Of a stretch of 64,000 nt of DNA, positions 56,760-64,000 are shown in pieces (position 1 is the first letter of the stretch; each line of letters begins with the position of its first letter). The position numbers were made by a program, and so were the translations under genes. The notes beneath the pieces are model-generated. The model did not search any database, had not been told where the DNA came from, and saw only the letters and a program-made list of their open reading frames with translations. Source of the stretch: Hordeum vulgare subsp. vulgare (taxonomy: Eukaryota; Streptophyta; Magnoliopsida; Poales; Poaceae); the NCBI RefSeq assembly GCF_904849725.1, contig NC_058518.1, forward strand, positions 419,933,081 through 419,997,080. Reading direction: 5' to 3'.

Positions 56760-59700
56760 TGATGTTTGCTTTGTATCCCTGGCAATGGTTCCAGAAATAC
56801 TTCTGCTACTACAACAAAGGACCTTCCAATGGCGCCAGAAATAGGCACGTCAATGGGAGAATACTTGGCTTGATCTTTGTGCTGCGGCTACGCCTTAAGG
56901 GACTTCCTAGGCAAGTATGCAAAGGATTTCCCCCGTGGCCTTGGAGCCTTGCATTGGTGTTCCCTCGAAGCGGAAAGGGTGATGTAGCGTAGCGGTGGGA
57001 AGTATTTCCCTCAGCTTGAGAACCAAGGTATCAATCTAGTGGAGGAGTATCTCAAGATCCTGCACAAACACAAAACTTGCTCCCAACGCTATGAAGGGGT
57101 TGTCAATCCCTTATAGATAGTTTGCCAAGTGAGAACTGAAAGCAACAAAGTAACAAAGCAAAGTAAAAGCGAAGATGTAAATGATGGATGTAAATAGACC
57201 CGGGGGCCGTAGTGTTTACTAGTGGCTTCTCTCATGAAAGCAAGTAGACGGTGGGTGAACAAATTACTATCGAGCAATTGATAGAACCACGCAAAGTCGT
57301 GACGATATCTATGCAATGATTATTTCTATAGGCATCACGTCCAAAATAAGTAGACCGATACTTTCTGCATCTACTACTATTACTCCACACGTCGACCGCT
57401 ATCCAGCATGCATCTAGTGTATTAAGTCCATAAGAACAGAGTAACGCCTTAAGCAAGATGACATGATGTAGAGGGATAATCTCAAACCAATGATAAAAAC
57501 CCCATCTTTTTACCCTTGATGGCAACTACTTGATGTGTGCCTTGCTGCCCCTACTGTCACTGGGAAAGGTCACCACATGGCAGAACCCAAAACCAAGCAC
57601 TTCTCCCATTGCAAGAATCAAAGATCTAGTTGGCCGAACAAGACCCAAGACTCGGAGAGACTTACAAGGATATCAAATCATGAATATAAGAAATAAGCAA
57701 AGACTCAAATACATATCATAGATAATCTGATCACAAATCCACAATTCATCGGATCTCGACAAACACACTGCCAAAGAAGATTACATCGGATAGATCTCCA
57801 TGAAGATCCTGGAGAACTTTGTATTGAAGATCCAAGAGAGAGAAGAAGCCATCTAGATACTAACTACGGACCCGTAGGTCTGAAGTGAACTACTCACGAG
57901 TCATTGGAGGGGCGATGATGATGATGAAGAAGCCCTCCAACTCCAAAGTCCCCTGCGGCAGGGCACCGGGAAGGGTCTCGAGATGAGATCTCGCGGAAAC
58001 GGAAGCTTGCGGCGGCGGAAAAGTATTTTCGAGGCTCCCCTGATTTTTTTGGAATATTTGGGAATTTATAGGCCAAAGACCTAGGTCAGGGGGCGGCCAG
58101 GGAGGCCACAAGCCTGCCCACCGCCGCCTCCCCCCTGGTGGCAGAGTGGGGGCTTGTTCATTTCGGGGTTTTTATTCCGTTTGGACTCCGTTCCAAAATC
58201 AGATCTGAAAAGAGTCAAAAACACGGAAAAAACAGGAACTGGCACTTGGCACTGAATTAATAAGTTAGTCCAAAAAAAGATATAAAAGGTGTTGGAAATA
58301 TGCCCTAGAGGCAATAATAATTAGTTATTATTATATTTCTTTGTTCATGATAATCGTTTATTATCCATGCTATAATTGTATTGATTGGAAACACAATACT
58401 TATGTGGATACATAGACAAAACACTGTCCCTAGTAAGCCTCTAGTTGACTAGCTTGTTGATCAAAGAGGGTCAAGGTTTCCTGGCCATAGGCAAGTGTTG
58501 TCACTTGATAACGGGATCACATCATTAGGAGAATCATGTGATGGACTAGACCCAAACTAATAGACGTAGCATGTTGATCGTGTCATTTTGTTGCTACTGT
58601 TTTCTGCGTGTCAAGTATTTATTCCTATGACCATGAGATCATATAACTTACTAACACCGGAGGAATACTTTGTGTGTATCAAACGTCGCAACGTAACTGG
58701 GTGACTATAAAGATGCTCTACAGGTATCTCCGAAGGTGTTCGTTGAGTTAGTATGGATCGAGACTGGGATTTGTCACTCCGTATGACGGAGAGGTATCTC
58801 GGGGCCCACTCGGTAATACATCATCACACACAAGCCTTGCAAGCAATGTGACTTAGTGTAAGTTGCGGGATCTTGTATTACGGAACGAGTAAAGAGACTT
58901 GCTGGTAAACGAGATTGAAATAGGTATACGGATGCTGACGATCGAATCTCGGGCAAGTAACATACCAAAGGACAAAGGGAATGACATACGGGATTATATG
59001 AATCCTTGGCACTGAGGTTCAAACGATAAGATCTTCGTAGAATATGTAGGATCCAATATGGGCATCCAGGTCCCGCTATTGGATATTGACCGAGGAGTCT
59101 CTCGGGTCATGTCTACATAGTTCTCGAACCCGCAGGGTCTGCACACTTAAGGTTCGACGTTGTTTTATGCGTATTTGAGTTATATGGTTGGTTACCGAAT
59201 GTTGTTCGGAGTCCCAGATGAGATCCAGGACGTCACGAGGAGCTCCGGAATGGTCCGGAGGTAAAGATTGATATATAGGAAGTCCTGTTTTGGTCACCGG
59301 AAAAGTTTCGGGCTCATCGGTAGTGTACCGGGAGTGCCGGGAGGGGTGCCGGGGACCATCGGGAGGGGTGTCACGCCCCAAGGGGTCTCATGGGCTATGG
59401 GAAGAGATAAACCAGCCCCTAGTGGGCTGGAATAAGTTCCCACTAAGGCCCATAAGGTTTGAGAAGGAAAAAACACAAGGTGGAAAGAGTTTCCAAGTGG
59501 GAAGGTGGAATCCTACTCCAAGTAGGATTGGAGTAGGACTCCTCCACCTCCAATTTCGGCCAAACCTTGAGGGTTTGAGGCTGCCTCTTCCCTCCCCCTC
59601 CCTCCTATATATACTAAGGTATTAGGGCTGATTTGAGACAACTTTTGCCACGGCAGCCCGACCACATACCTCCACGGTTTTACCTCTAGGTCGCGTTTCT

Positions 59701-60159
59701 GCGGAGCTCGGGCGGAGCCCTGCTGAGATTAGATCACCACCAACCTCCGGAGCACCGTCACGCTGCCGGAGAACTCATCTACCTCTCCGTCTCTCTTGCT
59801 GGATCAAGAAGGCCGAGATCATCGTCGAGCTGTACGTGTGCGGAACGCGGAGGTGCCGTCCGTTCGGTACTAGATCGTGGGACTGTTCGCGGGATAGTTC
59901 GCGGGGCGGATCGAGGGACGTGAGGACGTTCCACTACATCAACCGCGTTCACTAACGCTTCTGCTGTACGGTCTACAAGAGTACGTAGATCACACATCCC
60001 CTCTCGTAGATGGACATCACCATGATAGGTCTTCGTGCGCGTAGGAAAATTTTTGTTTCCCATGCGACGTTCCCCAACAAAAGGTACATAAAACAACCAA
60101 AGAAGACAATATAACAGCGTGAAACCATCAAAAATTATAGATACATTTGAGACGTATCA
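56760..60159 (-). repeat. 5' LTR of element B, interrupted by K2
   Basis: The LTR pieces are 56760-58289 and 60085-60159. Near its left end there are two extra primer-site-like copies (56776-56793 and 56824-56837). Relative to the 3' LTR it lacks about 65 bp near 58157, a deletion between short similar words. In a 330-bp sample it differs from the 3' LTR by about 3 percent. Confidence 0.83.
58290..60079 (+). mobile_element. K2: solo LTR of the WIS/Angela/BARE1 Copia group
   Basis: K2 is 1,790 bp, from TGTTGGAAATATGCCCTAGA to CGTTCCCCAACA. AAAGG is at 58285-58289 and 60080-60084. The uninterrupted target ATATAAAAGGTACATAAAAC is present in the partner LTR at 51708-51727, which proves the site. 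A TATA box is at 59605-59613. No internal sequence is present. K2 is the innermost member of the nest and about the same length as K1 but clearly diverged from it. Confidence 0.97.
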
Positions 60160-60164
60160 GTACT

Positions 60165-61127
60165 TCTTATAAAATGTGATGATTTTTCTTTTTGTTCATG
60201 TAAAACATAGAGTGTTGCCCTTAAGAGAGGAAAAGATCCCAAAGGGGACAAACAAAATATCCCAAAGAGGGCAAATGAGAGATAAAAAGAAAGAGCCAAA
60301 GAGGCCACAAAATAAATAAAAAAGACAAAAAGAAAAAGAAATAAAAAGAGAGAAGGGGGAAACACTATTATTCCTTTTGAAAGATCCACACTCATACTCC
60401 ATTACTATATTGGTACTACATAGAGATTATCATTCATGCATAACTATGTGGGGATCCTTACACTATAGAACTTGGTTTGCATATTCCAATGATGAGCCTC
60501 CTCAAATAAGGTCTAGGCCTTCATGAGAAAACAAGTTGGATGCACCCCACTTGTTCCATTGGAGAACTTACCTTAGCTCATATGTGCATCCGTTACACGG
60601 CAATCCCTACTCCTCACATCATATCTATCATTTGGCTTTCTCTCGCCTATGGTTGTCCTCATTGATGTGAGCCTTTCACACCTTTTTGTCTTCCTTCCCC
60701 ATAATTATTATATTTGCCATCCTAAGTGCCAACATATCTTGCTTACGCTCATCCATTGCATGAGTGCTCAAAGTCGAAAGGGAGAGGATCATTTTGACTT
60801 GTGCCTGACTGGTGGTCTGGGGATGAGTCAAAATAAGATTCCGAAGGAGACTAAGTGTGAGGTTTCGTAGATTGAGTTCTCAATTAAAAAATATTTTGTG
60901 ATCTCAACCCATCTCCCACTTCTTGCACGCAAACACCATTTGGAGACATTCGAGTCAAGGACAGCGAGAGCTCTTGCACCTCTATGTTCTTACTTTGCTA
61001 AATTCAATACTAGATATAGACTCTTGCTTGTTATTGTCTTGACTTGAATTGCATATCTCACTTGCTTTACTTTGAAATTCTTATATGTGTGTTAGCATTT
61101 CACCGCAGAAATTAAGCTTGGGGATGT
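60165..61127 (+). other. Internal region of element D, right part, with polypurine tract
   Basis: This is non-coding. It has an A/G-rich stretch (60225-60360) and sequence shared, in opposite orientation, with elements A and B (for example CAAGTTGGATGCACCCCAC near 60531). The polypurine-type run ATTAAGCTTGGGGATGT (61111-61127) directly precedes the 3' LTR. Confidence 0.7.
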
Positions 61128-62774
61128 TGATACGTCCCAAATGTATCTATAATTTCTCCTTGTTCCATTATCTTTTGGGTGACAATGTTATATGTTTTGC
61201 TACACTTTTATATCATTTTATACATATTTGGACTAACCTACTAACTCAATGCACCCAGTGCTAGTTTCTGTGTGCTGATGTCTATTTTGAGGGGCTTTTA
61301 CCCAAATTTCTGAAGCCCGAAAAAATCTAGAAAAAATATATAAAAAATCAGCGAAAAGAAGCTTTCGAATCACCGAAGGAGGGCCAGGGGCCTCCCAGGC
61401 GGCCTGCTGGCGCGGCCAGGCCCTAGGTCGCGCAGGGAGGTCGCCTGGGTGGGTCCCACCTCCTCCGGTGCCCTCCTTTGGCCTATATTTTAGAGTCCCT
61501 AGAGGAAACCCTCACAAACTTTCTAGAATCGCGAATTTCTCCATCGTTCCGCCGCCGCAGCGCTTCCGAGATCGGGAGCGTCACGAGACCTCTTCCCGGC
61601 ACCCTGACGGAGGGAGGATTGACCTCCGGGATCTTCTCCACCACCATGGACACTTCCCGAACATGTCGTGGGTAGTCCTCCTTGGACCATGAGTCCATGA
61701 CCAGTAGCTATGTGATGTCTTCTCTCCAATCTTGTCCTTCAATGGTTAGTCCTTGTGAGCTGCCCTACATGATCAAGGCATCTATGTAATTCTCTTGCTA
61801 TTGCTATGCTCGGTTTGTTGGGATCCGATGGATTATGAGATTATGTTCAGATTGTTATGAGTTATATATTTGATTATCCTTTTATATTATGTTCCTTAGT
61901 GATTCATGCATGTTCTCCGTTGCTTTTTATTGCTTTGGCCAAGTAGTAGATCGTAACTCCAAGAGGGAGCGTTATGCATGATTGTGGGTTCATGCCCCTC
62001 GATGTCTAGCTTGAGTGACAGAAACATGAGACTATGGGATGCGCTTGTTGCCACCATGGAGAAAACAACGGTGCTTGTGACCAGGGTTGCAAGGATTGTT
62101 TACCTTACGCTTAGTTTGTTAATGCGGTTGTCCGTTGCTTTGAGTTTACACTTTGGGTGGGGCTCGCAACTTAATACCGGAAAGATGTTCTGGATAGATA
62201 TCTCAAGGTGGATGATTAGTAAGTAGATGCTGATGAATAAACGGTCTACTTGTCTTGGCGTACTGCCCATTACTATTTAACCTCTAACTATCAAGGAGCA
62301 TAATTAGCATTGTGGTGTGATCATAATTCTATCAATTGTCCAACTGTGATTTGTTTACCCTAGCATAGTTGTTTATCATCTTTTGGGAGAGAGACATCAC
62401 TAGTGAACATCATGTGACTCCGGTCCATATCACCATCATTATTTACACCTCCATTATTTACCGCTTTCATTTACTTTTCCGTTACAATCACTATTACCTT
62501 CCCGCTTGTGTTTTGATCCTTTGCAAACTACAAGGCCAGAGAGATTGACAACCTTACTGTACTCGTTGGGAGCAAAGTTATTTGTTGTGTGTGCAGGTCC
62601 ACGTCTTCTGCTAGCGCTAGGGTGGAAGACACCTACTTGTTGAGCCTAGGAGTCCTCGTGGTTCGATAAACCTTACAGTCTCCATGTAAGGGAAATATGC
62701 TGATGAATACATCTCCACCTTCCACTTGAGGTAACCAACGAGGGGCGAGAACTATATTCATCAACTCGTCATGA
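61128..62774 (+). repeat. 3' LTR of element D
   Basis: This 1,647-bp LTR starts TGATACGTCCCAAATGTATC and ends CAACTCGTCATGA. GATGC follows at 62775-62779 and the F LTR resumes at once. Confidence 0.88.
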
Positions 62775-63266
62775 GATGCCTATATGCATAATCATTGCCT
62801 TGGATATCTTCATAATTATTCGCTTTTCTACCAATTGCTCGACAGTAATTTCTTCACCCACGGTATTATTTTCCTTTATGAGAGAAGGCTCTAGTGAAAC
62901 CTATGGCCCCCTGGACTATTTTCCATATTACATTTTCACATCTATAAACCAAAAGTACCAAAAATACCTTGCTGAAATTTATTTAATTTTGTTTTGCTTT
63001 CAGATCTATCACTAGTTTATACCTATCTCTATCAAATCTCATCCTTGCAAATAACTCTGAAGGGATTGACAACCCCTTTATAGCGTTGGGTGCAAGTGTT
63101 TGATTATTTGTGTAGGTACCACTATTGGAGCCTTGCTAGTTCCTCCTACTGGATTGATACCTTGGTTCTCAACAAACTGAGGGAAATACTTATCTACTTT
63201 GCTACAGCACCCTTTCCTCTTCAAGGGAAAACCAATGCAAGCTCAAGAGGTAGCAAGAAGGATTTC

Positions 63267-63284
63267 TGGCATCGTTGCCGGGGC
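63267..63284 (+). other. Primer-binding site of element F (tRNA-Asp type)
   Basis: TGGCATCGTTGCCGGGGC lies 11 bases after the F LTR. It matches the tRNA-Asp complement except for two bases. Confidence 0.82.
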
Positions 63285-63435
63285 AGATACTCTTTTTTTT
63301 ACCTTTTTTACTCTTCGAGGGGAAACCAACGCATGCTCAAGTGCATTTACTCTTTTTTTACCTTTTGCCTTCAAGTTTCTTCGAATATATAATGCGTTGA
63401 CCTTGTCATATTGTAGGGGTTGGTAACACCCCATT
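63285..63435 (+). other. Internal remnant of F and junction with CACTA
   Basis: Two similar T-rich blocks (TACTCTTTTTTTTACC, TTACTCTTTTTTTACC) flank a 30-base piece at 63307-63337. That piece resembles the end of the F LTR (CTCTTCGAGGGGAAACCAACG...GCTCAAG). It looks like the scar of a deletion that removed the body of F. The exact F/CACTA border is not resolved. Confidence 0.5.
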
Positions 63436-64000
63436 GGAGTGTGCAAGCCGAACACCGTCCTTGGAGTGCTTTGCCGGACAAATTTCCTGGGGTTTGTCAC
63501 GTTGCCTGGTGAGGGTCAGGTTCCTACACTAGGATTTACCTTGGAGCACTACGAGGTTGCCCAGGCCCCGTCGGAGGAGATTATCAATGGTGTCGTGTGC
63601 CACACGAGGGACGAGATGATAATCAAAAGCTTTTGGGTAATTTCTCCTTTTACACAATCTAAAATTAACAATATAACTAGTTATTGTACTAATCGGTGTT
63701 GTGTTGTTTGATTGCATACCTTCTACAAGTGTGAGGAAAGGTATGAGGAGGCGGCGGCCATGGTTATCGAGGCCGAGTGCAGGCGACTATTACAGAACTT
63801 ACGCCACGAGGCTTGGTCGCGGTCTATTCGAGACTACTATGCTACGTGTGGTATTAAGAAGAAGAAGAAGGACTAAGCAGTACATGAAGGTAATTACCTA
63901 TTCTTAAGGCCTTGTACATAGTTTTCTTTATTTGATTTGTAGGCTTAGCGCTCAAAATTCTCTTTACTAACTTATAGGTGCCCCCGAGAAGGTGTGCGGA
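63436..64000 (+). pseudogene. CACTA ORF1 (TNP1-like) C-terminal exons, running off the window
   Basis: Exon 63436-63636 encodes KPNTVLGVLCRTNFLGFVTLPGEG and LEHYEVAQAPSEEIINGV, a conserved block of plant CACTA ORF1 proteins, and ends at a GTAATT donor. The next exon (about 63720-63889) encodes a helical, charged region (EAAAMVIEAECRRLLQNLRHEAW). A frameshift lies in its Lys-rich run before QYMK. A third exon starts at 63978 (VPPRRCA) and continues beyond the window. An in-frame TAA lies just upstream of 63436, close to the F junction. Confidence 0.72.

Larger units (their letters stand above)
50123..60159 (-). mobile_element. Element B: non-autonomous gypsy retrotransposon nested in D
   Basis: B reads right to left: 5' LTR 56760-60159 (split by K2), primer site 56732-56749, gag 56537-55906, gag-protease 55872-54463, non-coding DNA, polypurine tract 51793-51808, 3' LTR 50123-51792. 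The flanks GTACA (50118-50122) and GTACT (60160-60164) are a TSD with one change. It carries no RT, RNase H or integrase. It belongs to the same group as A and has nearly the same gag-protease. Confidence 0.87.
45582..62774 (+). mobile_element. Element D: non-autonomous gypsy retrotransposon nested in F, interrupted by B
   Basis: D has 5' LTR 45582-47239, primer site 47250-47267, a gag remnant, non-coding DNA to 50122, then (after B) 60160-61127 and 3' LTR 61128-62774. The flanks GATGT (45577-45581) and GATGC (62775-62779) are a TSD with one change. Without B the internal region is only about 3.9 kb and carries no protease or polymerase. The LTRs differ by several percent, so D is older than T. 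Confidence 0.87.
42923..63255 (+). mobile_element. F: 5' LTR of a gypsy element, split by E and D
   Basis: The LTR is in three pieces: 42923-43261 (starting TGATACGTCTCC), 44805-45581, and 62775-63255 (ending GCTCAAGAGGTAGCA). Joined, they match the LTRs of element A in order over about 1.6 kb. An 11-base spacer and a tRNA-Asp-type primer site (63267-63284) follow, so this is a 5' LTR in plus orientation. E splits it at 43261 and D at 45581. Only a short internal remnant is left before CACTA coding sequence resumes, so the rest of the element was deleted. Confidence 0.87.
37289..64000 (+). mobile_element. CACTA (En/Spm-type) transposon, host of a five-level nest
   Basis: This is the plus-strand body of a CACTA element with a TNP2-like transposase gene (37411 to about 42361) and a second TNP1/ORF1-like gene (42484-42922, resuming about 63436-64000). 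Neither terminal inverted repeat is visible. The left end is beyond or lost at the C/A junction, and the right end is outside the window. It is interrupted by G (40416-41748) and by F (42923-63255), which carries E, D, B and K2. Confidence 0.85.

Noticed and set aside
35951..57525. Recurrent 60-97 codon frames beginning MHRYRHDF, MPSRVKRWGFYHW or MQWEKCLVLGSY
   Set aside because: They recur only because they lie in copies of the same LTR (A, B, C, E). They carry stops and shifts between copies and are not conserved as proteins.

Overview
The window looks like intergenic DNA from a large Triticeae grass genome (wheat, Aegilops, rye or barley type). I found no host gene, tRNA, rRNA or CRISPR. 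Nearly all of it is transposable-element DNA arranged as nested insertions. The organism call rests on two long LTRs that open with the WIS/Angela/BARE1 start and end in CCCCAACA, several LTRs that open TGATACGTC and use a tRNA-Asp primer site, and a TNP2-type CACTA transposon. Element boundaries come from LTR ends, primer-binding sites, five-base target-site duplications (TSDs), and reading frames that resume on the far side of an insertion. Single letters (A to L, T, K1, K2) are labels used only here.

Layout. 1-1027 is a long inverted repeat, followed by unclassified repeats and an LTR piece to 2060. 2061-20322 is a Ty3/gypsy element H on the minus strand, truncated on its left. H carries two insertions: a full-length Tat-like gypsy element T (2653-15579, TSD CACAC) and a WIS/Angela/BARE1 solo LTR K1 (17497-19282, TSD GGGAC). 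H itself sits in a Copia element I (20323 to about 22425). Then come GC-rich and purine-rich low-complexity DNA, a ~4 kb LTR L (23184-27204), unclassified DNA, and a gag-only gypsy element A (28101-35580, minus). A solo LTR C (35636-37288, TSD CCTAT) separates A from a CACTA transposon that runs from about 37289 to the window end.

The CACTA transposon holds the deepest nest: CACTA > LTR F (42923-63255) > element D (45582-62774) > element B (50123-60159) > solo LTR K2 (58290-60079, TSD AAAGG). Solo LTR E (43262-44804, TSD GGCCC) lies in F, and solo LTR G (40416-41748, TSD GTATC) lies in the CACTA transposase gene.

Element T is the richest part. Its gag-pol reads on the minus strand. A separate six-exon gene reads on the plus strand of the same element, and a 70-bp tandem array of about 22 units lies between the two convergent units. 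A, B and D keep only gag or gag-protease and no polymerase, so they would depend on enzymes supplied by other elements. All the coding regions except possibly the antisense gene are visibly broken by stops or frameshifts.
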